NCBI GenBank assembly: GCA_017308115.1
Contig: JAFKFS010000029.1
Coordinates: 1 to 37,862, forward strand
Length of the DNA stretch: 37,862 nt
Reading direction: 5' to 3'
Origin: Bordetella sp.
GTDB lineage: Bacteria; Pseudomonadota; Alphaproteobacteria; Caulobacterales; Caulobacteraceae
This document shows, piece after piece, positions 1-8,039 of this stretch. Below the pieces are notes generated by a model that saw nothing but the letters and a program-made list of their open reading frames with translations, searched no databases and had not been told where the DNA came from. The first letter of the stretch is position 1; the number at the start of each line of letters is the position of its first letter. A program made the position numbers and the translations under genes.

Positions 1-408
1 CTCGATCCGCAGCGCCAGTTCGCGCGGGTCGAAGGGCTTGGACATATAGTCGTCGGCCCCGCGCGACAGGCCCTCGATCCGGTCGTCCGGATCGCCCTTG
101 GCCGTCAGCAGCAGCACCGGCGTCTTGGACAGGGCCGCCTGGCTGCGGATCCAGGTGGTCAGGTCGAAGCCGCTCTCGCCCGGCATCATCACGTCCAGCA
201 CGATCAGGTCGAACTCGATCAGCTCGACCATGCGACGCGCCGCGCCTGCGTGCGCGGCCCCGGTGACGCGATAGCCCTCGCGGCTCAGGAACTCCTTGAG
301 CAGTTCGCGGATGCGGTCGTCGTCGTCGACGACCAGGACGTGCCGTCCGCTGCCGGCGGGGGCGACGGGGCCGGACCGGCCGCCCGGGCGAGGGTCGATC
401 ATGCTCAT
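1..408 (-). CDS. Response regulator, OmpR/winged-helix type (3' part outside window)
   Basis: The minus strand from ATG at 408 to the window edge encodes 136 residues of an open, unfinished protein. After a Gly/Pro-rich tail of about 22 residues comes a receiver domain: VLVVDDDDRIRELL supplies the acidic pocket, LIVLDVMMPGESG carries the phospho-acceptor Asp, LLLTAKG the conserved Thr, and DDYMSKPFDPREL the conserved Lys. The closing PFDPRELALRIE is the usual junction to an OmpR/PhoB DNA-binding domain, so a winged helix is expected beyond position 1 but is not seen. The gene is divergent from the aminotransferase at 491, with 82 bp between the two starts. Which OmpR family member this is cannot be decided from the N-terminus. 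Confidence 0.9.
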   Translation of the reverse strand, partial: MSMIDPRPGGRSGPVAPAGSGRHVLVVDDDDRIRELLKEFLSREGYRVTGAAHAGAARRMVELIEFDLIVLDVMMPGESGFDLTTWIRSQAALSKTPVLLLTAKGDPDDRIEGLSRGADDYMSKPFDPRELALRIE

Positions 409-490
409 TGCGATTCTCCTCGCGATGCGCCGTTGACGCTGGCGCGCGACAGGCGTCTAACCGATTTCGTTGCGCGGGAGACGTTATTCA

Positions 491-1369
491 ATGGCCTTCG
501 TTCCTTTCGACGATCGTGACGGCTGGATCTGGTTTGACGGCGAGTTCGTCCCCTGGCGGGAGGCGAAGACGCACGTTCTGACCCATGGCCTTCACTACGG
601 CTCGTCGGTGTTCGAGGGTGAGCGTATGTATGGCGGTGAAATCTTCAAGCTGACAGCCCATAGCCAGCGCCTGAAGCGTTCGGCCGAACTGCTCGACTTC
701 GAGATTCCCTATAGCGTGGCCGAGATCGACGCCGCCTGCAAGGAAACCTGCGCGCGCAACGGCCTGATCGACTGCTACATCCGCCCGGTCGCCTATCTGG
801 GGGCCGAGCAACTGAGCGTTTCGGCCAGGAACAGCCAGGTCCACCTGGCGATCGCCGCCTGGGAATGGCCCAGCTATTTCGACCCCGAGGTCAAGAAGAA
901 GGGCATCGCCCTGGAGTGGGCCAAATGGCGCCGCCCCGACCCGGCCACGGCGCCGTCCACGGCCAAGGCGGCGGGCCTCTACATGATCTGCACCATGTCC
1001 AAGACCGCGGCCGAGAAGCGCGGCTTCGCGGACGCCCTGATGCTGGACTGGCGCGGCTATGTGGCCGAGGCCACCGGCGCCAACGTCTTCTTCGTCAGGG
1101 ACGGGGTCCTGCACACGCCGCGCGTCGACCACATCCTGGACGGCATCACGCGCCAGACGGTGATCGAAATGGCGAAGGCGCGCGGGGTCGAGGTCGTGGT
1201 GCGCGACATCCTGCCCGAAGAACTGGCGGACTTTTCCGAATGCTTCCTGACCGGCTCGGCGGCCGAGGTGACCCCGGTGGGCCAGGTCGGCGACTATCGC
1301 TTCACGCCCGGCGAACTGTCGCTGAGCCTGATGGACGACTACGGCAAGCTGGTGCGGGGCGAACTGTAA
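491..1369 (+). CDS. ilvE: Branched-chain amino acid aminotransferase (class IV PLP enzyme)
   Basis: The 292-residue protein is a fold-type IV PLP transaminase that would interconvert branched-chain amino acids and their 2-oxo acids in the cytoplasm. The PLP lysine is in STAKAAGLY at K159. Downstream family blocks are present: ALMLD, GYVAEATGANVFFV (the acidic/Asn block that holds PLP), HILDGITRQTVIEMAK, and a C-terminal LTGSAAEVTPV. Length and lysine position match IlvE. D-amino-acid aminotransferase and ADC lyase are relatives, but length and motifs favour IlvE. An upstream in-frame start at 470 is possible; ATG 491 is preferred because GGAG at 477-480 is correctly spaced and the protein then begins MAFVPFDDRDGWIW. 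An intrinsic terminator follows directly. Confidence 0.9.
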   Translation: MAFVPFDDRDGWIWFDGEFVPWREAKTHVLTHGLHYGSSVFEGERMYGGEIFKLTAHSQRLKRSAELLDFEIPYSVAEIDAACKETCARNGLIDCYIRPVAYLGAEQLSVSARNSQVHLAIAAWEWPSYFDPEVKKKGIALEWAKWRRPDPATAPSTAKAAGLYMICTMSKTAAEKRGFADALMLDWRGYVAEATGANVFFVRDGVLHTPRVDHILDGITRQTVIEMAKARGVEVVVRDILPEELADFSECFLTGSAAEVTPVGQVGDYRFTPGELSLSLMDDYGKLVRGEL

Positions 1370-1371
1370 GC

Positions 1372-1396
1372 CCCTCTCCCGGCGGGAGAGGGTTTT
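1372..1396 (+). terminator. Intrinsic terminator after ilvE
   Basis: A perfect 9-bp stem CCCTCTCCC / GGGAGAGGG with a 3-nt loop is followed by TTTT. It starts 3 nt after the ilvE stop codon. The stem sequence is also the kind found in dispersed palindromic repeats of alphaproteobacteria, so it may be a captured repeat arm acting as a terminator. Confidence 0.8.
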
Positions 1397-1485
1397 CCAT
1401 TGCCTCTTGCCAGCCGCGCGCCGCTGTCGTTGATGCGGACTGAAGAAGCCGGCTCCCCTAGCGCCGGTCGCGGAGCCGCCGTTTC

Positions 1486-2757
1486 ATGTTCAGCCTCCTG
1501 AACCTCCAGAGCCTGCTCGGCCTGGTCGTCATCGTCGCCGTCTGCTGGGCGGTCTCCGAGAACCGCCGCGCCTTTCCGTGGCGGTTGGCGATCGGGGCCG
1601 TGCTGGTGCAGGCGGCTCTGGTGCTGGCGACCTTCGCCATTCCCGGCTCCCAGGTGGTGCTGGACGGCGTCAACAACGCGGTGAAGGGGTTGGAGCTGGC
1701 GACCGAGGAGGGGACCAGATTCGTCTTCGGCTATCTGGCGGGCGGGGATCAGCCCTACGCCGTGGCCAATGAGGGCGCCCTGTTCACCTTCGCCTTCAAG
1801 GTGCTGCCGCTGATCCTGGTGATCTCGGCCCTGTCGGCCCTGCTGTGGCACTGGAAGATCCTGAAGTGGATCACCCTGGCGTTCGGCTTCCTGTTCCAGC
1901 GGACCATGGGCCTGGGCGGGGCCTCGGCCCTGGCGGTGGCGGCCAACGTCTTCCTGGGCATGATCGAAAGCCCCATCGTCATCCGCGCCTATCTGGACAA
2001 GCTGACCCGGTCGGAGCTGTTCCTGATGATGGTGGTGGGGCTGGCCACCGTCGCCGGTTCGACCATGGTGGCCTATGCGACCATTCTGGCGCCGGTGCTC
2101 AGCAATGCGGCGGGGCATGTGCTGGTGGCCTCCAGCGTCTCGGCCCCGGCGGGGGTTCTGCTGGCCCGCGTCATCATCCCCGAAAAGCCCGGCGAGGGCG
2201 GGGCGGTGGCCGACTACAACTCGGCCTTGAAATACGACAGCGCCGTCGATGCCATCGTCAAGGGCACGTCCGACGGCCTGATGGTGGTGCTCAACATCTC
2301 GGCCGTGCTGATCGTCTTCGTGGCCCTGGTGGCCCTGGCCAACGTCATCCTGGGCGGCTTCGTCATCGCCGGAGAGCCGCTGACGGTCGAGCGCATCCTG
2401 GGCGTGCTGTTCGCGCCCGTGGCCTGGCTGACCGGGGTGGAGTGGGCCGAGGCGTCGAAGGCGGGCTGGCTGCTGGGGGTCAAGCTGACCCTGACCGAGT
2501 TCGTCGCCTTCATCGAACTGGGCAAGGTCCCGGCCGCCGAGATGAGCGAGCGCACCCGGATGCTGATGACCTATGCCCTGTGCGGCTTCGCCAACATCGG
2601 CTCGGTCGGGATCACCGTCACCGGCCTGTCGGTGCTGATGCCCGAGCGGCGCGAAGAGGTGCTGGGCATGGTGTGGAAGGCGCTGCTGGCGGGATTCCTG
2701 GCGACCCTGATGACGGCCTGCATCGTCGGGGCCTTGCCCGCCGCCGTCTTCGCCTAG
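1486..2757 (+). CDS. Concentrative nucleoside transporter (NupC/CNT family)
   Basis: This 423-residue polytopic inner-membrane protein imports nucleosides by cation symport. Family hallmarks are the N-terminal gate segment, FAFKVLPLILVISALSALLWHW, the GxxSALAVAANVFLGMIESPIVI region that carries the conserved ES pair of the nucleoside site, the LFLMMVVGLATVAGSTMVAYA segment, and the C-terminal TYALCGFANIGSVGI block with its conserved NIGS. Length is typical for bacterial CNT proteins (about 400). It follows the ilvE terminator and is the first gene of a plus-strand run with a GST and a DUF1275 protein, but the gaps are not operon-tight. Whether the coupling ion is Na+ or H+ cannot be read here. 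Confidence 0.92.
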   Translation: MFSLLNLQSLLGLVVIVAVCWAVSENRRAFPWRLAIGAVLVQAALVLATFAIPGSQVVLDGVNNAVKGLELATEEGTRFVFGYLAGGDQPYAVANEGALFTFAFKVLPLILVISALSALLWHWKILKWITLAFGFLFQRTMGLGGASALAVAANVFLGMIESPIVIRAYLDKLTRSELFLMMVVGLATVAGSTMVAYATILAPVLSNAAGHVLVASSVSAPAGVLLARVIIPEKPGEGGAVADYNSALKYDSAVDAIVKGTSDGLMVVLNISAVLIVFVALVALANVILGGFVIAGEPLTVERILGVLFAPVAWLTGVEWAEASKAGWLLGVKLTLTEFVAFIELGKVPAAEMSERTRMLMTYALCGFANIGSVGITVTGLSVLMPERREEVLGMVWKALLAGFLATLMTACIVGALPAAVFA

Positions 2758-2790
2758 TAGCGTCCCGGGTCAGCCGAAGGGAACCCTCTG

Positions 2791-3408
2791 ATGAAGCTCT
2801 ATGAAAGCCGTCGCGCGCCCAATCCGCGCCGCGTCCGCTGGGTCATGGCCGAGAAGGGCGTGACCGACGTCGAACTGGTCGAGATCGAGCTTCTGGCGGG
2901 CGAGCACCGCACACCGGCCTATCGCGCCAAGTTCGGCGTGCCGCACGTCCCGGCGCTGGAGCTGGACGACGGGACCTGCCTGACGGAATCCATCGCCATC
3001 TGCCGCTACCTGGAGGCCCTGCACCCCGAGCCGAACCTGTTCGGCCGCGATCCGAAAGAGCAGGCCATCATCGAGATGTGGATGCGCCGGTGCGAGATGT
3101 ATCTGGCCAATCCGATGATGCTGAACGTGCGCTTCACCCATCCGGCCTTGGCCGCGCTGGAGGCGCCCCAGCCCCAGGTCGCCGAATACAACCGCCTGGG
3201 CGCCGAGCGGTTCATGAAGACGCTGGACCGGCATCTGGCGGAGCATGAGTTCATCGCCGCCGACCGCTTCACCATCGCCGACATCGTCGGCGCCGTGGGT
3301 CTGGATTTCGCCCGCCTGGTCAAATACCGCCCGCCCGAGGAGCTGACGCATCTGGCCCGCTGGCTGGAGGCCTGTCGCGCCCGTCCGGCGGCGGCGGCGG
3401 GGATGTGA
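2791..3408 (+). CDS. Glutathione S-transferase family protein
   Basis: A 205-residue cytosolic GST. The N-terminal thioredoxin-like domain runs to about residue 80, with the cis-proline at P54 (PHVPAL) and the glutathione gamma-glutamyl contact pair E66-S67 in LTESIAICRYLE. The helical C-terminal domain contains the FTIADI N-capping box near residues 152-157. The first strand MKLYESRRAPNPRRVRW resembles bacterial GSTs of unknown substrate that conjugate or reduce small electrophiles. It begins 33 bp after the transporter stop. No substrate can be assigned. Confidence 0.9.
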   Translation: MKLYESRRAPNPRRVRWVMAEKGVTDVELVEIELLAGEHRTPAYRAKFGVPHVPALELDDGTCLTESIAICRYLEALHPEPNLFGRDPKEQAIIEMWMRRCEMYLANPMMLNVRFTHPALAALEAPQPQVAEYNRLGAERFMKTLDRHLAEHEFIAADRFTIADIVGAVGLDFARLVKYRPPEELTHLARWLEACRARPAAAAGM

Positions 3409-3415
3409 GCCTGCC

Positions 3416-4054
3416 TTGCGGACGCTGACGACGCCGGATCGTTGGCTGGCCCTGCTGCTGGCCGCCCTGGCGGGCTATGTCGACAGCCTGGGCTTCCTGC
3501 ATCTGGGCGGGGTGTTCGTCTCCTTCATGAGCGGCAACACCACCCGCCTGGCCGTCAGCCTGGCCGAGGGGCGGTGGCCGGCGGCGGGCGCGGTGGCGGG
3601 CGTGCTCGGGCTGTTCGTGCTGGGCGCCATGCTCGGCGCCCTGGTCGCGGGCGGGGAGGGGGCGCGCTCGCGCAGCCGGGTTCTGGCGCTGGAGGCGGCG
3701 TTGCTGGCGGGCGCCGCCGTCGCGGCCGGGGCGGGCTTCGCGCCCCTGGCGATCGGCCTGATGGTCCTGGCCATGGCGGTCGAGAACTCGGTCTTCCTGC
3801 GCGACGGCGAGGTCGGGGTCAGCCTGACCTATATGACTGGAGCCCTGGTCAAGACGGGCCATGCCCTGGCCGCCGCCCTGCGCGGCGGCGACCCCTGGGC
3901 GTTCCGGCCCTATGCGGCGCTCTGGGCGGGGCTGGCCGGGGGCGCGATGACGGGGGCGTTCGTCTACGGCCGCCTGGGGCTGATCGCCCTGTGGCCGGCG
4001 GCGGCCGTCGCCCTGGTCCTGGCGCTCGCGGTGCGGTTCAACCGCGCGGCGTGA
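3416..4054 (+). CDS. DUF1275 (YoaK-type) membrane protein
   Basis: This 212-residue hydrophobic protein has about six membrane segments and the DUF1275 signature near the N-terminus: LALLLAALAGYVDSLGFL, then GGVFVSFMSGNTTRLA. A second block near residue 125 contains NSVFL and SLTYMTGALVKTG. The function of the family is not established. The reading frame has no ATG before the conserved domain; I use TTG at 3416, 8 bp after the GST stop, which suggests translational coupling to that gene. The 3' end overlaps the convergent thioesterase gene by 17 bp. Confidence 0.85.
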   Translation: MRTLTTPDRWLALLLAALAGYVDSLGFLHLGGVFVSFMSGNTTRLAVSLAEGRWPAAGAVAGVLGLFVLGAMLGALVAGGEGARSRSRVLALEAALLAGAAVAAGAGFAPLAIGLMVLAMAVENSVFLRDGEVGVSLTYMTGALVKTGHALAAALRGGDPWAFRPYAALWAGLAGGAMTGAFVYGRLGLIALWPAAAVALVLALAVRFNRAA

Positions 4055-4475
4055 ATTTCCGGATCACGCCGGAAAAGGTCATCAGCAGGCGCTCGCCCGT
4101 GGTGATCTGGCCGCGCACGAAGATCAGGCTCTTGCCCGCCTTCGTCACCTGGCCGGTCGCCTCGATCAACTCGCCGACATAGGCGCCGTCGATGAAGGTG
4201 GAGTCCAGTTGCACGGTCACGCCCGAGGCGCCTTCCATCTCCTGATAGGCGAGCTGGAACATGGCGATGTCGGCGAAGGTCATCAGGCAGCCGCCGTGCA
4301 TCCGGCCGCCGAAATTCATGTGCTTCTGCTCGGCGCGGAAGGCGCAGCGCATCGAGCCGTCCGGGTCGGGCCGGCGATAGAAGGGGCCGACGGTGGAATC
4401 GAAGGTCGTCCCCGACACCTCATAGGTCTCCCAGCCCGCAAACTCGCCTTCCGAAACTGTGATCCTGCCGACCAT
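4038..4475 (-). CDS. PaaI-type hotdog-fold thioesterase
   Basis: A 145-residue single-hotdog protein of the PaaI/4HBT group, predicted to hydrolyse acyl-CoA thioesters. The catalytic block is MNFGGRMHGGCLMTFADIAMF, with N54, the H60-G-G turn on the central helix, and D69, the expected acidic catalytic residue. The second half (GVTVQLDSTFIDGAYVGELIEATGQVTKAGKSLIFVRGQI) forms the sheet typical of this fold. The acyl group is unknown. The start lies 47 bp from the divergent DUF3253 gene, so the two promoters must be close together. Confidence 0.88.
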   Translation of the reverse strand: MVGRITVSEGEFAGWETYEVSGTTFDSTVGPFYRRPDPDGSMRCAFRAEQKHMNFGGRMHGGCLMTFADIAMFQLAYQEMEGASGVTVQLDSTFIDGAYVGELIEATGQVTKAGKSLIFVRGQITTGERLLMTFSGVIRKFTPRG

Positions 4476-4522
4476 GCCGATTACGCCTTCTTTCTGATCT
4501 CGCGGTGCAGCATATAGCCCCT

Positions 4523-4843
4523 ATGAGCGATCCAATCGAAGCGGCCATTTTCGAAAAACTGGCCAAGGCCGATCCCAAGAACGTCGGCGGCAAGAGCATC
4601 GAACCGGCCGATGTGGCCAAGGAACTGCAGCCCGAGCAGTGGCAGCGGATGCTGCCCAAGGTGAAGGCGACGGCGCTGGGCCTGATGCGTCAGGGCCGGC
4701 TGACCATCACCAAGAAGGGCAAGCCGGTCGATCCCAACGCCTTCCGAGGCGTGATCCGTCTGCGCCTCCCGACCGAGGCGGAGACGGCCGCGGCCCTCGC
4801 GGCGCTGCCGCCGGTCGAAGCGTCGGATGACGATTTCGACTGA
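4523..4843 (+). CDS. DUF3253 domain protein
   Basis: A 106-residue protein matching DUF3253, a small helix-turn-helix-like domain of unknown function. The conserved run is ADVAKELQPEQWQRMLPKVKAT, then GLMRQGRLTITKKGKPVD and a final RGVIRLRL. ATG 4523 is chosen over an upstream GTG at 4505 because homologous sequence starts there. The end overlaps the uracil-DNA glycosylase gene by 17 bp, so the two are very probably co-transcribed, which hints at a shared nucleic-acid role (inference only). Confidence 0.82.
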   Translation: MSDPIEAAIFEKLAKADPKNVGGKSIEPADVAKELQPEQWQRMLPKVKATALGLMRQGRLTITKKGKPVDPNAFRGVIRLRLPTEAETAAALAALPPVEASDDDFD

Positions 4844-5432
4844 TCCGGACGCCGGCCTGGACGAGGTCCTGGCCGACATCCGCGCCTGCCGGGCGTGCCT
4901 GGGACTGCTGCCGCATACGCCGCGTCCGGTGGTCATGGTCGCGCCCGAAACCCGGCTGCTGATCTGCGGCCAGGCGCCGGGGCGGCGCGTGCATGAAAGC
5001 GGCCTGCCGTTCACCGATCCGTCCGGGGTTCGCCTGCGCGACTGGATGGGGGTGGACGAGGCGACCTTCTACGGCGACCCGCGCATCGGCGTGGCGGCCC
5101 AGGCCTTCTGTTTTCCCGGCACCGATCCCAAGGGCGGCGACTATCCCCCGCCGCGCCGCTGCGCCGAGCTGTGGAGGCCGCGCCTGCTGGCCGAACTGCC
5201 GAAGGTCGAACTGACCCTGCTGGTCGGCGGTTATGCGCAGGCCTGGGCGCTGGGCGCGGCGGTCCAAGCGAACATGACCGAGACGGTCCGCGGCTGGCGC
5301 GACTATGCGCCTGCTGTCCTGCCCCTGCCGCATCCGTCCTGGCGCAATACGGCCTGGCTGAAGAGGAACCCCTGGTTCGAGGCGGAGGTTCTGCCCTACC
5401 TTCGAGAGCGGGTGAGGGAGATATTGGCGTGA
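4827..5432 (+). CDS. Uracil-DNA glycosylase superfamily protein (family 4-like)
   Basis: The 201-residue protein has the two active-site blocks of the UDG superfamily: GQAPG at residues 48-52 followed by GLPFTDPSGVRLRDW, and the C-terminal leucine-loop block HPSWRN at about 169-174. Four cysteines, C21 and C24 (CRAC), C95 and C112, lie at the positions and spacing expected of the 4Fe-4S ligands of family 4 enzymes (established for thermophilic UDGa). It would excise uracil from DNA as the first step of base-excision repair. The catalytic-site Glu/Asp of classical family 4 is replaced by Q49 in GQAPG, so activity or base preference may differ. It is translationally coupled to the DUF3253 gene. 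Confidence 0.85.
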   Translation: MTISTDPDAGLDEVLADIRACRACLGLLPHTPRPVVMVAPETRLLICGQAPGRRVHESGLPFTDPSGVRLRDWMGVDEATFYGDPRIGVAAQAFCFPGTDPKGGDYPPPRRCAELWRPRLLAELPKVELTLLVGGYAQAWALGAAVQANMTETVRGWRDYAPAVLPLPHPSWRNTAWLKRNPWFEAEVLPYLRERVREILA

Positions 5433-5443
5433 CCCAAAGTGTT

Positions 5444-5597
5444 TTCCTTCTCCCCTCGAGGGAGAAGGTGGGCGCCGGAGGCGCTCGGATGAGGGGGCTC
5501 TATCGGCGCTTCAGACGGTTGATGGTCAGGGTGCGGCCGACAGCCCCCTCATCCGTCTTGCTTCGCAAGCCACCTTCTCCCTCGAGGGGAGAAGGAA
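5444..5597 (+). repeat. Palindromic dispersed repeat, copy 1
   Basis: Inverted arms of 17 bp, TTCCTTCTCCCCTCGAG at 5444-5460 and its complement at 5581-5597, enclose a nested structure. Each arm holds its own CTCCC/GGGAG hairpin and continues with a GATGAGGGGGCT / AGCCCCCTCATC pair, around a central unpaired segment of about 40 bp. The same architecture and edge sequence recur at 27676-27840. It is a REP/MITE-like element with no coding capacity of its own, and it forms the upstream part of the next gene. Confidence 0.85.
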
Positions 5598-6622
5598 GGG
5601 GAGTCATCGCCGCCGCGCTCCTCTCTCTCGCCCTCGCCGCCTGCGCCACGCCGCACGTGCAGCCGCCCCTGACGCCGCCCGCCGGTTTCAACGGGCCGCG
5701 CATCGAGGCGGGAACCCTGGGGCGCGGCGCCTTCGTGGTGCAGGACGGGGCGCGGCTGCCCTATCTGCGCTGGAGCCCGCAAGGACAGGCGCCCTGGGCG
5801 GTCATCGTCGCCCTGCACGGCTTCAACGACCACTACGCCTCCTTCCGCTTCGCCGGGCCGTGGTGGGCGCAGCGCGGCATCGAGACCTGGGCCTATGACC
5901 AGCGCGGCTTCGGCCTGGCCCCCAACCGGGGCGAGTTCGCGGCCGAAAGCCTGACCAGCCAGGACCTGCGCACCATCGTCGCCCTGGTCCGGGCCGAGCG
6001 GCCGGGCGCCCTGATCGTGGTGGCGGGCGAGAGCATGGGCGGCTCCTCGGCCATCGCCGCCTTCGGCTCCGACGCGCCGCCCGACGCCGATCGGGTGGTG
6101 CTGCTGGCGCCCGGCGTCTGGGGCTGGTCAAGCCAGGGCGCCGTCAACCGCGCAGGGCTATGGGCCGCCGCCCGCTTGATGGGCGCCCGCCGGGTCGAGC
6201 CGCCGTCCTTCGCGGTGCGCGACATCCGCGCCTCGGACAATACGCTTGAGCTGATCCGCAACGGCCGCGACCCCCTGTCGATCCTGTCGACGCGGTTCGA
6301 TTCCCTGTACGGCCTGGTCGATCTGATGGAGACGGCGAGCCGGCGTCTGGGCCGGGTCGAGACGCCGACCCTGCTGCTGTACGGCGCCCACGATCAGATC
6401 ATCACCAAACGGCCGATGCGCCGCGCCCTGGAACAGGCGGGCGAGCGGCCGAACCTGACGACCGGCTACTACGCCGACGGCTGGCACATCCTGAACCGCG
6501 ACCTTCAGGCCGAGACCGTCTTCGCCGACGTCGAAGCCTGGCTGCGCGATCCGGCCCGGCCCCTGCCGTCCGGCGCGCCGCCCGTGCTGCCTGCCCTCGA
6601 GGCTGATCCGAAGGCGCGCTGA
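5522..6622 (+). CDS. Lipoprotein alpha/beta hydrolase (serine aminopeptidase/monoacylglycerol lipase-like)
   Basis: About 366 residues. The N-terminus has a hydrophobic stretch ending in a lipobox LAAC (C41 from ATG 5522), so the enzyme is predicted to be lipid-anchored in the envelope. The hydrolase core begins with ALHGFNDHYASF (oxyanion region), has the nucleophile elbow GESMGGSS, the acid in YGAHDQIIT and the histidine in DGWHIL, with an S33/monoglyceride-lipase arrangement. The substrate is not known; a small ester or acylglycerol is likely. The start is uncertain: every in-frame start (ATG 5489, ATG 5522, GTG 5531, TTG 5558) lies inside the palindromic repeat, giving an unusually long Arg/Pro-rich n-region. 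Confidence 0.85.
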   Translation: MVRVRPTAPSSVLLRKPPSPSRGEGRGVIAAALLSLALAACATPHVQPPLTPPAGFNGPRIEAGTLGRGAFVVQDGARLPYLRWSPQGQAPWAVIVALHGFNDHYASFRFAGPWWAQRGIETWAYDQRGFGLAPNRGEFAAESLTSQDLRTIVALVRAERPGALIVVAGESMGGSSAIAAFGSDAPPDADRVVLLAPGVWGWSSQGAVNRAGLWAAARLMGARRVEPPSFAVRDIRASDNTLELIRNGRDPLSILSTRFDSLYGLVDLMETASRRLGRVETPTLLLYGAHDQIITKRPMRRALEQAGERPNLTTGYYADGWHILNRDLQAETVFADVEAWLRDPARPLPSGAPPVLPALEADPKAR

Positions 6623-6695
6623 GGCGGAGAAGGTTCGGATATCCGGGAGGAATTCCGCAGTCCGACCGGAACTGGCGGCGTCGACACGGCGATGC

Positions 6696-6724
6696 TTGCC
6701 GTTCGTCGGCGAGGCGCGTATGTC
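6696..6724 (+). promoter_or_regulatory. Possible sigma70-type promoter of leucine dehydrogenase
   Basis: TTGCCG (6696-6701) and TATGTC (6719-6724) are 17 bp apart, 37 bp before the ATG at 6761. The -10 is imperfect, so this is a tentative call from sequence alone. Confidence 0.4.
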
Positions 6725-6760
6725 CTTCCGCACAAAAAAGTACCCCAGGAAAGGCCTGTC

Positions 6761-7855
6761 ATGGGCATGACGCTGTTTGATTCTCCTTCTTTCGCGAACC
6801 ATGAAGGCGTCCACGCCTTTTATGACGAGAAAACCGGCCTGAAGGCGATTGTCGCTGTGCACTCGACCGCGCGCGGCCCGGCCGTGGGCGGCACCCGCAT
6901 GTGGAACTACGCCACCGCCGCCGATGCGCTGGAAGACGTGCTGCGCCTGTCCAAGGGCATGAGCTACAAGAACGCCGTCGCGGACCTGGAGATGGGCGGC
7001 GGCAAGTCGGTCATCATCGGCGACAGCCGCACCCAGAAGTCGCCTGAGCTGTTCCATGCCTTCGGCCGTTATCTGAACGGCCTGGGCGGCCGCTACTACG
7101 CCGCCGAGGACGTCGGCACCTCGGTCGAGGACATCGCCGAAGCCCGCAAGGTCACCGAATACGTCCTGGGCCTGAAGGACGGCCCGGAAGCCTCGGGCGA
7201 TCCCAGCCCGGTCACGGCCGAGGGCGTGTTCCGCTCGAACCTGGTCGTCGCGCGCCGCCTGTTCAAGCAGGACGACATGACCGGCCTGACCGTCGCCGTC
7301 CAGGGCGTGGGTCACGTCGGCGCCTATCTGGCCGAGAAGCTGCACAAGGCCGGCGCCAAGCTGATCATCACCGACGTCAACCAGGCCAACCTGGAGGCAG
7401 TCGCCGCCAGGACCGGCGCCGAGATCGTCGCCCCGGACGCTATCTATGACGTCGCCGCCGACATCTACGCCCCGTGCGCCCTGGGCGCGACGCTGAACCC
7501 CCAGACGCTGGACCGCCTGAAGGTCAAGGCCGTGTGCGGCGCCGCCAACAACCAGCTGGCCACCGCCGACATCGGCGACGAACTGTTCAAGCGCGGCGTC
7601 CTGTATGCGCCCGACTACGTCGTCAACGGCGGCGGCATCATCAACGTCGCCTCGGAAATGAACGCGCGCCAGACCGGCGGCGCCTATGACGCCTCGTGGG
7701 TCGAGGGCAAGCTGTCGCGCCTGATGGAGACCTTTGAGGAGATCCTCGAGCGTTCGGCCGCCGAGAACAGGCCGACCCATCTGATCGCCGACGCCATCGC
7801 CGAGGCCCGCATCCAGGCCGCCGCCGACGAGAAGGCGGCCGCCCAGAAGGTCTGA
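6761..7855 (+). CDS. ldh: Leucine dehydrogenase (Glu/Leu/Phe/Val dehydrogenase family)
   Basis: A 364-residue NAD-dependent amino acid dehydrogenase that would deaminate branched-chain amino acids to 2-oxo acids, the same pool used by the aminotransferase at 491. Family blocks: ARGPAVGGTRMW, then MSYKNAVADLEMGGGKSVIIGD, which contains the substrate and catalytic lysines, the EDVGTSVEDI block, and the Rossmann motif VAVQGVGHVGAYLAEKL. Length equals that of Bacillus LeuDH (364). Valine or phenylalanine dehydrogenase is possible, but the sequence looks most like LeuDH. Start ATG 6761 has AGGAAAGG at 6747-6754 as its ribosome site. A strong terminator lies 80 bp downstream. Confidence 0.9.
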   Translation: MGMTLFDSPSFANHEGVHAFYDEKTGLKAIVAVHSTARGPAVGGTRMWNYATAADALEDVLRLSKGMSYKNAVADLEMGGGKSVIIGDSRTQKSPELFHAFGRYLNGLGGRYYAAEDVGTSVEDIAEARKVTEYVLGLKDGPEASGDPSPVTAEGVFRSNLVVARRLFKQDDMTGLTVAVQGVGHVGAYLAEKLHKAGAKLIITDVNQANLEAVAARTGAEIVAPDAIYDVAADIYAPCALGATLNPQTLDRLKVKAVCGAANNQLATADIGDELFKRGVLYAPDYVVNGGGIINVASEMNARQTGGAYDASWVEGKLSRLMETFEEILERSAAENRPTHLIADAIAEARIQAAADEKAAAQKV

Positions 7856-7935
7856 AGGTTCCGAAGGTCTGATCGATCTTCGACAGCTTAGCCCGTCTCC
7901 TTCGTGAGGCGGGCGGGCGCCTGGGGGCGCTGAAA

Positions 7936-7972
7936 GGGGGTGCGGGGCGTGATGGTCCCGCAGCCCCTTTTT
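7936..7972 (+). terminator. Intrinsic terminator after leucine dehydrogenase
   Basis: GGGGTGCGGG pairs with CCCGCAGCCCC (one bulged G) across a 10-nt loop and is followed by TTTTT at 7968-7972. Confidence 0.8.
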
Positions 7973-7976
7973 CTTG

Positions 7977-8019
7977 CCCCGCTTCCGGCCGGCGAGGGCG
8001 GCGTCGGCCGGAAGCGGGG
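7977..8019. repeat. Perfect 15-bp inverted repeat upstream of fliF
   Basis: CCCCGCTTCCGGCCG (7977-7991) and its exact complement (8005-8019) surround a 13-nt loop. It is followed by a small TTGGG/CCCAA hairpin but no T-run, so it is not a standard terminator. Together with the preceding terminator it insulates the flagellar operon from leucine dehydrogenase; a regulatory role is possible. Confidence 0.7.
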
Positions 8020-8039
8020 CATTGGGATTCCCCAAGTCT

